A stretch of 64,000 bases of DNA from Chitinilyticum aquatile DSM 21506 (GCF_000430805.1 NZ_AUMS01000007.1:1-64000); one strand, 5' to 3'; shown: positions 19,882-29,511, counted from the first letter of the stretch. The notes: generated from the letters alone by a model not told the origin. Program-made: numbers and translations.

Positions 19882-21581
19882 CACTTGCTCTCCTTCGCCC
19901 AGGAATCCTTGAGCGTGACAGTACGGTTGAAAACAATCTTCTCGCCGGCGACATGATCAACACGGTCGGTGACGAAATAGCCAAGGCGTTCGAACTGGTA
20001 GCGCGCTTCAGAAGGCAGGTCTTTCACCACCGGCTCGATATAGCCCGTCACCACGGTCAGCGAGGCCGGATTGATGAATTGCTTGAAGTCGAGATACTGG
20101 CCGTCTTCGCCACGGATGGCGTCGGGGCGGTCCTCGGTAAACAGACGGTCATAGAGGCGCACCTCGGCTTCGACCGCGTGCTCGGCAGAAACCCAGTGGA
20201 TCACGCCCTTGACCTTGCGGCCGACCGGATTCTGCCCCAGCGTGTCCGGGTCGAGCGAGCACTTCAGCTCGACGACGTTGCCGGCAGCATCCTTGATGAC
20301 TTCGTCGCACTTGATGACGTAGGAGTAGCGCAGCCGCACTTCGCCACCGGGGAACAGACGCTGCCAGCCCTTCGGGGGTTCCTCGGCAAAATCGTCACGC
20401 TCGATCCAGATTTCCCGCGCCAGCGGCACTTCACGCTCGCCGAATTCGGGATGATGCGGGTGGAATGGCGCACTGCGCGAGCCTGTCACGCCCGGCTCGA
20501 AATTGGTGAGGGTCACCTTGATCGGGTTGAGCACCGCCATCACGCGCGGGCTGCTGGCTTCCAGCTCTTCCCGCACCGCGCCTTCGAGCACGGAAAACTC
20601 GATGATGTTTTCCGACTTGGAAATGCCGCAGCGCTGGGCAAACAGGCGGATGCCTTCCGGCGAATAACCACGGCGGCGCATGCCCGAGATGGTCGGCATG
20701 CGCGGATCATCCCAGCCGGTCACCAGCCCATCAGTCACCAGCTGGTTGAGCTTGCGCTTGGAGGTGATGGACGAGAGCAGCTCGAGTCGCGAAAACTCGA
20801 TCTGCTGCGGGTGGCAGCCAATCGAGATATTGTCGAGCACCCAGTCATACAGCGGTCGGTGCGCCTCGAATTCCAGCGTGCACAGGCTGTGCGTGATGCC
20901 TTCGAGCGCATCCGAAATGCAGTGCGTGTAGTCGTACATCGGGTAGATGCACCACGCATCGCCAGTGCGGTGGTGATGCGCACGGCGGATGCGGTAGATC
21001 ACCGGATCACGCAGGTTCAGGTTCGGCGAGGCCATGTCGATTTTCAGGCGCAGCGTCTTGCTGCCATCCGGAAATTCGCCGGCCTTCATGCGGCGGAACA
21101 GGTCGAGGTTTTCCTCGATGCTGCGTTCGCGGTAGGGGCTGTTCTTGCCTGGCGTCACAAAATCGCCACGGTGTGCACGCATTTCTTCGGCATTGAGCTC
21201 GCAGACGAAGGCCAAGCCTTTCTGGATCAGCTCTTCGGCGAAATCGTAAAGCTGCTGGAAGTAATCGGACGCATAGCGCACCTCGCCAGCCCAGTTAAAG
21301 CCCAGCCAGCTCACATCTTCGCGAATGGCGTTGACGTATTCGTCTTCTTCCTTTTCCGGATTGGTGTCGTCCATGCGCAGATTGCACTTGCCCTGGTAAT
21401 CCTGCGCCAGGCCGAAATTCAGGCAGATGGCCTTGGCGTGGCCAACGTGCAGATAGCCATTGGGTTCGGGAGGAAAGCGGGTCTGGATCGCGGCATGCTT
21501 GCCGCTCGCGAGATCGTTATCAATGATCGTGCGGATAAAGTGGTTTACGACCGGATTTACTGCTGGCGCATCGGTGCTCAT
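19881..21581 (-). CDS. glnS: Glutamine--tRNA ligase
   Basis: A 566-residue class I synthetase that charges tRNA-Gln; E. coli GlnS is 554. The HIGH-type motif is in [14 protein letters not shown] near residue 40 and the KMSKS-type loop is SSITSKRKL near 270; the C-terminal anticodon-binding beta-barrels follow. The start at 21581 (MSTDAPAV) fits the family. The frame to 21812 adds 77 unrelated residues that cross the gap to crr. Confidence 0.96.
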   Translation of the reverse strand: MSTDAPAVNPVVNHFIRTIIDNDLASGKHAAIQTRFPPEPNGYLHVGHAKAICLNFGLAQDYQGKCNLRMDDTNPEKEEDEYVNAIREDVSWLGFNWAGEVRYASDYFQQLYDFAEELIQKGLAFVCELNAEEMRAHRGDFVTPGKNSPYRERSIEENLDLFRRMKAGEFPDGSKTLRLKIDMASPNLNLRDPVIYRIRRAHHHRTGDAWCIYPMYDYTHCISDALEGITHSLCTLEFEAHRPLYDWVLDNISIGCHPQQIEFSRLELLSSITSKRKLNQLVTDGLVTGWDDPRMPTISGMRRRGYSPEGIRLFAQRCGISKSENIIEFSVLEGAVREELEASSPRVMAVLNPIKVTLTNFEPGVTGSRSAPFHPHHPEFGEREVPLAREIWIERDDFAEEPPKGWQRLFPGGEVRLRYSYVIKCDEVIKDAAGNVVELKCSLDPDTLGQNPVGRKVKGVIHWVSAEHAVEAEVRLYDRLFTEDRPDAIRGEDGQYLDFKQFINPASLTVVTGYIEPVVKDLPSEARYQFERLGYFVTDRVDHVAGEKIVFNRTVTLKDSWAKESK

Positions 21582-21744
21582 CGTCGCTGATCTAATCAAG
21601 AAAACAAAGGCAGGATTGTAGCGAAAAAGCAGCCCGCCCGCTCCTGTCTGGCGACAAACACGGCTTTTGCATACGGAAATGAACAGGGGCGAACCGAAGT
21701 CCGCCCCTGTCCTGCAATCGGCTATTTGAGTCAGCCTGACTTTC

Positions 21745-22245
21745 TTACTTGGTCTTGATCGTGTAAAGCGCTGTCTTGCCTGCTTCGACCTGACCGCTGG
21801 CCACCTGGGCAAGTCCGGAAAAATCGTCGGAATTGCTCAGCACCACCGGGCTGATGATCGAAGCTGCATTGGCAGCCAGATAATCCAGATCCAGCTCAAG
21901 CACCGGATCACCCGCCTTTACGCGACTACCCTGTTCAGCCAGGCGGGTAAAGCCCTGACCTCCCAGTTTTACCGTTTCGATACCGATGTGAACAATGAGT
22001 TCGGCACCGCTATCGGCAACCAGCGCGAACGCATGGTTGGTATTGAAGATCTTGGCCAGAACACCATCAGCCGGAGCCACCACGGTTTTCCCGGTCGGGC
22101 GGATGGCTACGCCATCGCCCACTGCCTTGCTCGCAAAAGCGGCATCCGGTACATCCTCGAGCTGGACAATCTCGCCACTGACCGGAGCCAGCAGGACAAT
22201 GCCATCTGCAGTTGCGGTAGCGCCACTCGCAGCCGGTGCGGACAC
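21745..22245 (-). CDS. crr: PTS glucose-type IIA domain (Crr-like), possibly made by frameshift from nagE
   Basis: A 166-residue IIA(Glc)-type phosphocarrier. By alignment to E. coli Crr, His86 is the phosphorylated histidine (LIVHIGIET) and His71 (NTNHAFAL) is the partner. The only start in frame near the domain is a GTG at 22245 with no SD at a usable distance (a GAGG lies 17 bases up). The first 14 residues look like a linker rather than a domain edge. The same frame is open upstream through an Ala/Pro linker to the nagE stop, which fits synthesis as a IICBA fusion by -1 frameshifting. Confidence 0.9.
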   Translation of the reverse strand: MSAPAASGATATADGIVLLAPVSGEIVQLEDVPDAAFASKAVGDGVAIRPTGKTVVAPADGVLAKIFNTNHAFALVADSGAELIVHIGIETVKLGGQGFTRLAEQGSRVKAGDPVLELDLDYLAANAASIISPVVLSNSDDFSGLAQVASGQVEAGKTALYTIKTK

Positions 22246-22254
22246 CGGCGCTGC

Positions 22255-22295
22255 TGGTGCGGCCTCACTTACTTTTTTGCTGCATCACCCCCGAG
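22255..22295 (-). promoter_or_regulatory. Candidate programmed -1 frameshift site at the nagE/crr junction
   Basis: On the reverse strand the last codons of nagE are GCA AAA AAG TAA, so a canonical A AAA AAG slippery heptamer (22278-22272) sits in frame right before the stop. GGGGGTGAT (22292-22284) is nine bases of anti-SD complement with one G-U wobble. It lies 5 nt upstream of the heptamer (9 nt from the G5 core), similar to dnaX. Downstream a 7-bp GC stem GCCGGTG/CACCGGC with a 4-nt loop begins about 20 nt past the heptamer. A -1 slip enters the crr frame at GTA AGT GAG. Confidence 0.6.
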
Positions 22296-23771
22296 CAGCT
22301 TGCGCATGGCAGCCGCTACGAGCTCAGCCTTCGGTCCGATAATGATCTGGACGTTGGTGCTGTTGAGCTTGATGACACCGCTGGCGCCTGCGCGCTTGGC
22401 AGCAGCCTCGTCAACCTTGGCGGTATCCACCAGAGTCAGACGCAGACGGGTAATGCATGCATCGATGTCGGAAATGTTGGCAGCACCACCAATCACGTTC
22501 AGATAAGTCTGAGCGAGAGTGTCGGTATCGCTTGCACCGGCAGCAGCAACCGGAGCGGCTGCGGCAACACCTGCATCGGCAACTTCATCATCTTCACGAC
22601 CCGGAGTCTTCAGATTCAGCATCTTGATGACAGCAGTGAACGAGAAGTAGTAAATCGCGAAGAACACCAGGCCTTGCACGATCAGCATGAACCAGTTAAC
22701 CGCCAGCGGGTTGCGGGCAGACAGCACCATATCCACCAGACCGGCACTGAAACCGAAACCGGCAATCCAGTGCATCTGCGCGGCGATGAATACCGATACA
22801 CCAGTCAGGAAGGCGTGCAGCACATACAGCACCGGAGCGACGAACATGAACGCGAATTCAAGCGGTTCGGTTACACCGGTGAAGAAGGAAGCAAAACCGG
22901 CGGCAATCATCAGGGAAGCAACACGGGCCTTGTTCTGCGGCTTGGCAGCATGGTAGATCGCCAGGGCAGCGCCCGGCAGACCGAACATCATGATCGGGAA
23001 GAAGCCAGCCTGATACATGCCGGTTACACCCAGGACAGCCTTGCCTTCAGCCAGGGACTTGGCGCCACCCAGGAAGTTCGGGATGTCGTTGATGCCGGCA
23101 ACGTCGAACCAGAACACGCTGTTGAGGGCGTGGTGCAGACCGATCGGAATCAGCAGACGGTTGAAGAAAGCGTAGATACCGGCGCCAACCGAACCCAGGC
23201 TAACGATGGACTCACCGAAATGAACCAGTGCACCGTAGATTGCCGGCCAGATCACCATCATTGCGAAGGAAACGAAAATCATCACTACGGAAGTGACGAT
23301 CGGCACCAGACGACGGCCAGAGAAGAAGGCCAGTGCCTTGTGCAGCTCGACACCGCTGAAGCGGTTATAGAGTTCTGCAGCAATCACACCGCACAGGATA
23401 CCGACAAACTGGTTCTCGATTTTCTTGAACGCAGCCGGAACCTGCTCCAGCGGAATACCCTGAATCTGGGCCACAACGTTCGGCTTCAGGAGGGTAGTCA
23501 GCACCAGATAGCCAACCAGACCAGCAAGGGCGGCAGCACCGTCCTTGTCTTTCGACATACCATAAGCAACACCGACAGCAAACAGGATTGCCATCTTGTC
23601 GATAATTGCCGCACCCGCTTGGATCAGGAAGGCGGCAACGGCGCTGTCAGCACCCCAACCGTTCGGATCAAGCCAGTAACCGACACCCATCATAATCGCT
23701 GCGGCCGGCAGAACTGCCACCGGCACCATCAGCGCGCGACCAATTTTTTGCAAATAGCCTAGAACGCTCAC
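22269..23771 (-). CDS. nagE: PTS N-acetylglucosamine-type permease, IIC-IIB domains
   Basis: A 500-residue membrane permease that imports and phosphorylates an amino sugar or hexose, most likely GlcNAc. IIC (about 1-380) carries many membrane segments and GLHHALNSVFWFD and TGVTEPLEFAFMF. IIB (about 420-500) has the phospho-Cys near 439 in DIDACITRLRL. I use the GTG at 23771 (SVLGYLQKIGRALM aligns with the NagE N-terminus), preceded by GAGGAA; the longer frame to 23825 lacks family support. In E. coli NagE the IIA domain is fused; here the frame stops exactly at a slippery site and IIA follows in the -1 frame. Confidence 0.93.
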   Translation of the reverse strand: MSVLGYLQKIGRALMVPVAVLPAAAIMMGVGYWLDPNGWGADSAVAAFLIQAGAAIIDKMAILFAVGVAYGMSKDKDGAAALAGLVGYLVLTTLLKPNVVAQIQGIPLEQVPAAFKKIENQFVGILCGVIAAELYNRFSGVELHKALAFFSGRRLVPIVTSVVMIFVSFAMMVIWPAIYGALVHFGESIVSLGSVGAGIYAFFNRLLIPIGLHHALNSVFWFDVAGINDIPNFLGGAKSLAEGKAVLGVTGMYQAGFFPIMMFGLPGAALAIYHAAKPQNKARVASLMIAAGFASFFTGVTEPLEFAFMFVAPVLYVLHAFLTGVSVFIAAQMHWIAGFGFSAGLVDMVLSARNPLAVNWFMLIVQGLVFFAIYYFSFTAVIKMLNLKTPGREDDEVADAGVAAAAPVAAAGASDTDTLAQTYLNVIGGAANISDIDACITRLRLTLVDTAKVDEAAAKRAGASGVIKLNSTNVQIIIGPKAELVAAAMRKLLGGDAAKK

Positions 23772-24450
23772 TTTGGTTTCCTCATATAGAAAATAACGAA
23801 ACGACCTTTCAGCAAGACTTGCCAACTGCAGTCAAACACGAATTTGTTGCAGCGGCAGCAAGATCCAACCAATGCTTTCTTGCCAGCTTGGCGCCAGCCG
23901 GAAAACAGATACGTTCGCCTCCTCCTGTTATTGATTGACAAACAATCGAGCCAGCCTCAGGCACTACCCGTCAGGGATAAAACCTGACTGGATTATTTAC
24001 CCGACCTGCATGCGGCACAACACTAAAACAGCAAATACTGTACCCCACGTTACAAAAGGGCCAATGAAATCAGTCCTTTCGTGAACATCGCCACTGGTTT
24101 TCTGTAGGCAAAACACGACAAACTACGGAAAAACAGGATAGCAACGCAGGATGCAAAGCCCGAACACCGTGACGAAAAACACCTTCACCGGCGAACAATC
24201 GTGAGATTTACATCTCGCAACACCAATCATCTTGAGCTTGCGCAAATCGGGCAAGCGGGGAATCACTTCTTGACCATTTGCAACATATCTTTACAAAGAC
24301 CAATTCGGTCGTCATCAAACCGTAGCATGCTGCTTGCACACTACGCGATTTCGTCCGCTTTACGCAGCGAAACCCGGCAAAGGTTGCTTTCCGCTGGCTG
24401 TTTGCTCGGTTAGAATGCGCACTTCAGTTTTCACCATGGTATTCAACCTC
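23772..24450. other. 679-bp gene-free divergent region between nagE and dapA
   Basis: No convincing gene. The nagE SD lies at its left end. A perfect inverted repeat GTCAGG-N7-CCTGAC at 23970-23988 is a candidate operator, position about 200 bp upstream of nagE, regulator unknown. A small GACC-N5-GGTC hairpin lies at about 24298-24311. I did not find a convincing sigma70 pair for either gene by eye. Confidence 0.4.
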
Positions 24451-25326
24451 ATGCTTACAGGTAGTCTGGTCGCATTGGTCACCCCCATGCACGCTGATGG
24501 TTCACTGGATTTCGACGCGCTGCGTCGTCTGGTCGACTGGCATATCGAGCAGGGCAGCAATGGCCTTATCGCCGTTGGCACCACCGGCGAATCGCCGACG
24601 GTCGACGTTGAAGAACACATCGAAATCATCCGCACGGTGGTTGAACACGCAGCCGGGCGCGTACCAGTGATCGCCGGCACCGGGGCGAATTCGACCCGCG
24701 AAGCCATCCACCTGTCGCAGCGCGCCAAATCGGTCGGCGCCGACTTCGGCCTGTCGGTCGTTCCCTACTACAACAAACCGACGCAGGAAGGCCTCTTCCA
24801 GCATTTCAAGGCCATTGCCGAGCAAGGCGGCCTGCCCACCCTGCTCTATAACGTACCGGGCCGTACTGTCGCCGACATGCACAACGACACCGTCGTGCGC
24901 CTGTCTTCGATCCCCGGCATCGTCGGCATCAAGGATGCCACCGGCAATCTGGAACGCGCCGCCGACCTGGTCGCCCGCCTCCCGAAAGACTTCGCAATTC
25001 TGAGCGGCGACGACGCCACCACGCTCGAATTCATCAAGCTTGGCGGCCATGGCACCATTTCGGTGACTGCCAATGTCGCCCCGAAAGCGATGAGCGAAAT
25101 GTGCCGCCTCGCCCTCGCCGGCGACTTCACTGCAGCACAGGCCATCGACACGCCCCTGCAGGGCCTGCACAAGAACCTGTTCATCGAAGCCAATCCGATT
25201 CCGGTCAAATGGGCTCTCGAGACACTGGGGAAAATCGGCACGGGAATCCGTTTGCCGCTGACCCGACTGTCAAGCGAGCACCAGCAAATTGTTCAGTCAG
25301 CTCTGCAGCAGGCTGGTCTGGCGTGA
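24451..25326 (+). CDS. dapA: 4-hydroxy-tetrahydrodipicolinate synthase
   Basis: A 291-residue TIM-barrel aldolase that condenses pyruvate with aspartate semialdehyde at the entry of lysine/diaminopimelate synthesis. GTTGESPT, the Tyr in YYNKPTQEG and the Schiff-base Lys in GIKDATGN are all present. Start 24451 (MLTGSLVAL) gives the family length (292 in E. coli); a Met at 24436 is possible. It is followed by bamC, the same neighbour as in E. coli. Confidence 0.96.
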   Translation: MLTGSLVALVTPMHADGSLDFDALRRLVDWHIEQGSNGLIAVGTTGESPTVDVEEHIEIIRTVVEHAAGRVPVIAGTGANSTREAIHLSQRAKSVGADFGLSVVPYYNKPTQEGLFQHFKAIAEQGGLPTLLYNVPGRTVADMHNDTVVRLSSIPGIVGIKDATGNLERAADLVARLPKDFAILSGDDATTLEFIKLGGHGTISVTANVAPKAMSEMCRLALAGDFTAAQAIDTPLQGLHKNLFIEANPIPVKWALETLGKIGTGIRLPLTRLSSEHQQIVQSALQQAGLA

Positions 25327-25378
25327 TAGCATGCTTTTCCTGTTTATCCCCTGTCACTTTTCGAGTTAGCTAACGCCC

Positions 25379-26548
25379 GTGAAACCAATGCGATCCCATA
25401 GCAAAACCCTGAAACTGGTCCCGCTTGCTGCCCTGCTGGCACTGACTGCCTGCTCGTCCGACCAGATGATGCTGCAAAGCAAGGTCGATTACCGTTCCGG
25501 CAGCGACAGCGTGAACAAGAATCCGCTGGAAGTACCGCCCGATCTGACTTCGCCGGCAGCCAGCAGCAATTACACCCTGAGCCGCAGCCAGAACAGCGCA
25601 AAAGATTTTGCCAAGGCCGCACAGGCCAGCGGTCCGCAAAAAGTGATGCCGGATACGCCGAAAGCGAAACTGGAGCGCGCGGGTGCCCAGCGCTGGCTGG
25701 TAGTCAACAAGGCTCCTGACAAGGTGTGGAACGATCTGCGCGAATTCTGGCTGGCCCAGGGCTTCCTGCTGACCATTGACAACCCGACCATCGGAGCCAT
25801 GGAAACCGACTGGCTGGAAAACCGCGCCAATCTGCCGCCAGATATGGTGACCAAGCTGCTGAGCAAGGTTGCTGGGCGTTTCCTCTCCACCGGGGAAATG
25901 GACAGCTATCGCACCCGCATCGAACCGGGTCGCGAACCGGGCACCACCGAGATCTACCTGAGTCACCGGGGTATGGTTGAAGTGTTCCGTGATGGCTCGA
26001 CCGAACTGAAACTGGGTGATTCCGGCACAGTTCAGGGCGAAACATCGACGATCTGGACTCCGCGCCCGTCAGATCCGGTACTGGAAGCCCAGATGCTGGC
26101 GATGATGCTGCAGCAACTGGGTTACGACAAGGATGCTGCACAGGTTGTGGTTACGCAATCCAAGCCACAAGCGGAACAGGCCAAGGTCAACAGCGACGGC
26201 AAAACCCTCTATCTGGCAGACAGTTTCGATCGCGCATGGCGCCGTGTCGGCTTGGCCGTTGAGCGCAGCGGCTTCGTCGTCTATGACCGTGACCGTTCGC
26301 AGGGCAGTTACCTGATCCGCCAGGCTGAAATTGATATCGGCAAGGAAGAAAGCAGCAGCTGGACCGATTCGCTGGCCTTCTGGCGCAGCAAGAAATCAAC
26401 CGAGAAAGCCAAGCTGCCGGAATACACGCTGAAGCTGGTTCAGGAAGGCAATGGTACGCGCATTTCGCTGACCCCCCAGGAAGGCACCGCGCCGAATGCC
26501 GCACTGGAACAGAAACTGCTGGCAGCACTGCAGGCCCAGCTCAAATAA
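25379..26548 (+). CDS. bamC: Outer membrane assembly lipoprotein BamC
   Basis: A 389-residue lipoprotein component of the beta-barrel assembly machine. The signal peptide ends in the lipobox LTAC. The mature start is an unstructured segment with VDYRSGSDSVNKNPLEVPP, which in E. coli contacts BamD, then two helix-grip domains. The GTG at 25379 and an ATG at 25388 are both possible; neither has a good SD. It lies 52 bp after dapA and ends at a strong terminator. Confidence 0.92.
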   Translation: MKPMRSHSKTLKLVPLAALLALTACSSDQMMLQSKVDYRSGSDSVNKNPLEVPPDLTSPAASSNYTLSRSQNSAKDFAKAAQASGPQKVMPDTPKAKLERAGAQRWLVVNKAPDKVWNDLREFWLAQGFLLTIDNPTIGAMETDWLENRANLPPDMVTKLLSKVAGRFLSTGEMDSYRTRIEPGREPGTTEIYLSHRGMVEVFRDGSTELKLGDSGTVQGETSTIWTPRPSDPVLEAQMLAMMLQQLGYDKDAAQVVVTQSKPQAEQAKVNSDGKTLYLADSFDRAWRRVGLAVERSGFVVYDRDRSQGSYLIRQAEIDIGKEESSSWTDSLAFWRSKKSTEKAKLPEYTLKLVQEGNGTRISLTPQEGTAPNAALEQKLLAALQAQLK

Positions 26549-26568
26549 GGTTTATGCGGTAACCTGCA

Positions 26569-26600
26569 AACAAAAGGACAGCAATTGCTGTCCTTTTGTT
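26569..26600. terminator. Perfect palindromic terminator after bamC
   Basis: A 32-bp perfect palindrome with A- and T-rich ends, between bamC and the convergent pgpA; it can serve both. Confidence 0.92.
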
Positions 26601-26620
26601 ATTGGTGCGAACTGGCACGA

Positions 26621-27151
26621 TCAGCGCAAGGGCAACAGCAATTGCACCCCCTGCAAGGCTGCGATGGCAAACACGGCGGCCAGCACATCGTCGATCATCA
26701 CGCCAAAACCGCCCTTTACGCGCCGGTCCAGCCAGCGGATCGGCCAGGGCTTCAGGATATCGAATAAACGGAAAGCCAGAAATGCAGCCAGCCAGCCGGT
26801 GAAGGTCGCCGGCACGGTCAGCAGCACCAGCCAGACGGCAACGATCTCGTCAATCACAATGCTGCCATGATCCGGCACGCCCAGCGCACGCCCGGCGCGG
26901 TCAGCGCAGAAGCATCCCAGCACAAACACCAGCAGACACAGGGCCAGCACCACGGCATACAAAGGCATGGGTATTGCCTTGCAGCCAAATAAAATCAATG
27001 GATACATGGCAACACCCATTAGGGTACCCCATGTACCCGGTGCGGGATAAATCAGTCCGCTACCGAAACCCAGCGCAATGAAATGCGCCGGATGCTGCCA
27101 GATGAACCCGACTGCGGGTCGCAAGGAACGGGGCTTGGTCTGTGTACTCAT
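26621..27151 (-). CDS. pgpA: Phosphatidylglycerophosphatase A
   Basis: A 176-residue membrane phosphatase that converts phosphatidylglycerophosphate to phosphatidylglycerol. Conserved segments: GFGSGLI...PGTWGTL, SIVIDEIVAVW, FRLFDILKPWPIRW and GVMIDDVLAA, with four hydrophobic stretches. Its ATG overlaps the thiL stop (27148-27151). The stretch MGVAMYPLILFGCKAIP is written in rare codons (CCA, TTG, ATT, TTA, ATA) and coincides exactly with a copy of the 49-bp palindrome; the protein is about three residues longer than E. coli PgpA at that point. Confidence 0.94.
   Translation of the reverse strand: MSTQTKPRSLRPAVGFIWQHPAHFIALGFGSGLIYPAPGTWGTLMGVAMYPLILFGCKAIPMPLYAVVLALCLLVFVLGCFCADRAGRALGVPDHGSIVIDEIVAVWLVLLTVPATFTGWLAAFLAFRLFDILKPWPIRWLDRRVKGGFGVMIDDVLAAVFAIAALQGVQLLLPLR
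26969..27017 (-). repeat. 49-bp palindromic repeat, copy E, inside pgpA
   Basis: On the reverse strand the outer arms are GGGTGTT and AATACCC (7 pairs counting one G-T) at exact 49-bp span. The right half GGCTGCAAGGCAATACCC matches copy J at 16/18. It lies wholly in the coding frame. Confidence 0.65.
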
Positions 27152-28101
27152 GCCTGTCCAAAGTGGTCAAAACCACCATGTTGCCAGTTGAGGTCGCAAC
27201 CATCCAGCAGCACCCTCACCCCCTCCCCCTCGGTCAGCCGGCCAATGCGGTGCAGTGGAACGTCCAGCGCTGTGCTCAAGGCCTGGATTTGCCCGCGCGC
27301 TACTGACGGCGCACTGAAGCAGAGCTCGTAATCATCGCCACCCGACAACACCGCCTCGCGTCGCAGCGGCTCCGGCAGTACGGCAAGACATTCCGCGGCA
27401 GGGATGGCCTCCAGCCACAGCTCGGAGGCGCAGCCGGAGCGCGTGCAGATATGGCGCAGATCGCCCGCCAGTCCGTCGGATAAATCGAGCGCGGCATGGG
27501 CAATGCCACGCAATGCCATGCCGAGCGCGACACGCGGCGTCGGCCGCTCCAGCCGGGCATACGCCGCCAGCCGCTCGGCTTCCGGCAGGACGATGCGTCC
27601 GGTGCCATGCATCACGCCGGCGGCCGCAGCACCCAGCGTGCCCGAGACCCAGAGATCGTCCCCCGGCAGGCCGGCGCTGCGCAAAAGTCCGCTGCCTTGC
27701 GGCAGCTCACCCGCGACCTGGATCGAGATCGTCAGCGGCCCCCGCGTTGTATCACCACCCACCAGCGAAATGCCGTGCTCATCGGCAAGGGTGTGCAGGC
27801 CATGACTGAAGCCCGCCAGCCAGGCCTCATCCAGTTCCGGCAACGCCAGCGACAGTGTAAACCAGCGCGGCTCGGCCCCCATCGCGGCCAGATCGGACAG
27901 ATTGACCGCGAGCGCCTTGTGCCCGAGGCTTTCCGCATCGACATCGGGGAAAAAATGCCGCCCGCTCACCAGCATGTCGACCGACACCGCCAGCTGCATG
28001 CCGGTGCGCACGCTCATCAGCGCGCAATCATCGCCCACGCCGAGGTCGGCATTGTGAGCCGGGCGGGTGAAATAGCGCGCAATCAGACCAAATTCGTTCA
28101 A
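27148..28101 (-). CDS. thiL: Thiamine-monophosphate kinase
   Basis: A 317-residue kinase that makes thiamine diphosphate from thiamine monophosphate. N-terminal GVGDDCALM (metal-binding Asp residues) and VSVDMLVSGRHF, then DLAAMGAEPRW, are typical of the PurM-like fold. It is coupled to pgpA by an ATGA overlap. The 285-bp leader between nusB and thiL is packed with hairpins and has no TPP-riboswitch signature. Confidence 0.95.
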   Translation of the reverse strand: MNEFGLIARYFTRPAHNADLGVGDDCALMSVRTGMQLAVSVDMLVSGRHFFPDVDAESLGHKALAVNLSDLAAMGAEPRWFTLSLALPELDEAWLAGFSHGLHTLADEHGISLVGGDTTRGPLTISIQVAGELPQGSGLLRSAGLPGDDLWVSGTLGAAAAGVMHGTGRIVLPEAERLAAYARLERPTPRVALGMALRGIAHAALDLSDGLAGDLRHICTRSGCASELWLEAIPAAECLAVLPEPLRREAVLSGGDDYELCFSAPSVARGQIQALSTALDVPLHRIGRLTEGEGVRVLLDGCDLNWQHGGFDHFGQA

Positions 28102-28116
28102 ATCAGCCTCTGCTCA

Positions 28117-28252
28117 GGTGGCTGCGCCACCGTTGGCAGGGTGCCAAAACACCCTGCGTCCCGATTTTCCGGTCAAACCGGAAAAAACACATGAAAGCCA
28201 GGAAACACCCCCTCGATTTCACCGCCTCCGCCCTGCGCCGGGCTTCGCCCGG
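28117..28252 (-). other. Four tandem hairpins in the thiL leader
   Basis: Four perfect stems lie in series: 28117-28131 (6 bp), 28136-28157 (8 bp, loop 6), 28165-28185 (9 bp, loop 3) and 28238-28252 (6 bp, loop 3). No open frame with family resemblance covers them, and I found no TPP or FMN riboswitch core. They may form a structured 5' UTR or be a decayed repeat. Confidence 0.5.
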
Positions 28253-28307
28253 AACCTGGTGAGAATGGAGAAACCGACTGTTTCCGCAGCCTGTCAGACA
28301 GTACAAA

Positions 28308-28327
28308 GCCCGGGCACAGGCCCGGGC
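28308..28327 (-). terminator. nusB terminator
   Basis: GCCCGGGC on both sides of a 4-nt loop, followed on the reverse strand by TTT, about 60 bp past the nusB stop. Confidence 0.65.
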
Positions 28328-28386
28328 AGCTTGGTCGGCCACCAGCCTTCAGGGCAGATGGCCTCACGCGGATCATGCCAGCAGGT

Positions 28387-28878
28387 TCAGCCGCGCGGCT
28401 TGCGCTGACGCAGATTCACGAACTCTTCTTCGCGCACATGACTGGCGAGGCGATCCAGCACGCCATTGACGAACTTGTGGCCATCGGCACCACCGAAGGT
28501 CTTGGCCAGTTCGATGGCCTCATTGATGATGACCGGGTACGGCGTTTCCGGCATGTGCAGGATTTCATACGAGGCCACCAGCAGTACGGAAAGCTCGACC
28601 GGGCTGACTTCATCCATCGGGCGATCAACGTGCGGCTTCAGCGCGACCTTAAGACCCTCAGCCTCTTTCACCGTGCCGAACAGGGCTGTTTTCAGCAGAT
28701 CGGCATCGGCACGACCATAGCTGGTGCTGGTGTCATGCAGGAAGCGGTCGATGCTGTTGGCCGTATCGCCAGTCATCAGCCAGTGATACACGCCCTGCAC
28801 GGCGAATTCGCGCGCACGGCGGCGGGCGGATTTCGGTTTGCCGGCGGGCTTTTGCGGGGTAGCGGCTTGTTCGGTCAT
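28387..28878 (-). CDS. nusB: Transcription antitermination protein NusB
   Basis: A 163-residue all-helical RNA-binding protein that with NusE recognises boxA and supports rRNA antitermination. The family core starts at [19 protein letters not shown]; about 20 extra Lys/Arg/Ala-rich residues precede it (E. coli NusB is 139). Its ATG overlaps the ribH stop (28875-28878), the usual ribH-nusB arrangement. Confidence 0.95.
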   Translation of the reverse strand: MTEQAATPQKPAGKPKSARRRAREFAVQGVYHWLMTGDTANSIDRFLHDTSTSYGRADADLLKTALFGTVKEAEGLKVALKPHVDRPMDEVSPVELSVLLVASYEILHMPETPYPVIINEAIELAKTFGGADGHKFVNGVLDRLASHVREEEFVNLRQRKPRG

Positions 28879-29348
28879 GCTTGCAGCGCCTTTTGCAGAT
28901 TGGCCATTTCAACGGCAACACGGGCCGCATCCCGGCCTTTTTCGACCATGCGGACTTCCGCCTGCTCGTCGGTTTCAGTCGTCAGCACAGCATTGGCCAC
29001 CGGAATCGCGCAATCCAGGCCGACACGGGTAATGCCGGCACCAGACTCATTGGCCACCAGTTCGAAATGATAGGTTTCGCCACGAATGACCGCGCCCAGG
29101 GCGATCAGCGCGTCATAGCGCTCGCTCTCGGCCAGCGTCTGCAGCACCAGCGGGATTTCCAGTGCGCCGGGCACGGTCATCAGCAGCACGTCCTGCAGGT
29201 TGACGCCCAGGGTTTCAAGCTCAGCGAGGCAGGCATCGCGCAGCCCTTCGCACACCGGAGTATTGAAACGCGCCATCACCACGGCGACACGCAGACCTTT
29301 GCCGTCGAGATTGGGGGCGATATAGGGCACTTTTGTTGCCAATGTCAT
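28875..29348 (-). CDS. ribH: 6,7-dimethyl-8-ribityllumazine synthase
   Basis: A 157-residue enzyme that condenses the ribityl-uracil with dihydroxybutanone phosphate; it assembles as a pentamer or icosahedron. RFN near residue 27, [20 protein letters not shown] and the [14 protein letters not shown] segment are the active-site blocks. Two Mets are adjacent (29351, 29348); the second has the better distance to GGAAG. Coupled to nusB. Confidence 0.95.
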   Translation of the reverse strand: MTLATKVPYIAPNLDGKGLRVAVVMARFNTPVCEGLRDACLAELETLGVNLQDVLLMTVPGALEIPLVLQTLAESERYDALIALGAVIRGETYHFELVANESGAGITRVGLDCAIPVANAVLTTETDEQAEVRMVEKGRDAARVAVEMANLQKALQA

Positions 29349-29511
29349 CATTGCTTCCTTTCTGTGTGTTGGTGGACAGGACGCCATCTCCAGGCCCCCT
29401 GCACTAATCTGCGATGCGGAGAAACAGGCATCGGCCCTCCGTCATCCAATTCCTAATTGTCAGTTCTTCATTCATCCGTCAGCCGTTTTGCTGCGGGCCG
29501 GACGCATTCAC

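Noticed and set aside
28103-28342. Reverse open frame of 79 residues in the thiL leader
   Set aside because: It spans the hairpin cluster and the nusB terminator; composition is not protein-like.
28102-28386. TPP riboswitch before thiL, and an FMN riboswitch before the riboflavin genes
   Set aside because: I searched for the conserved cores of both by eye and found neither.
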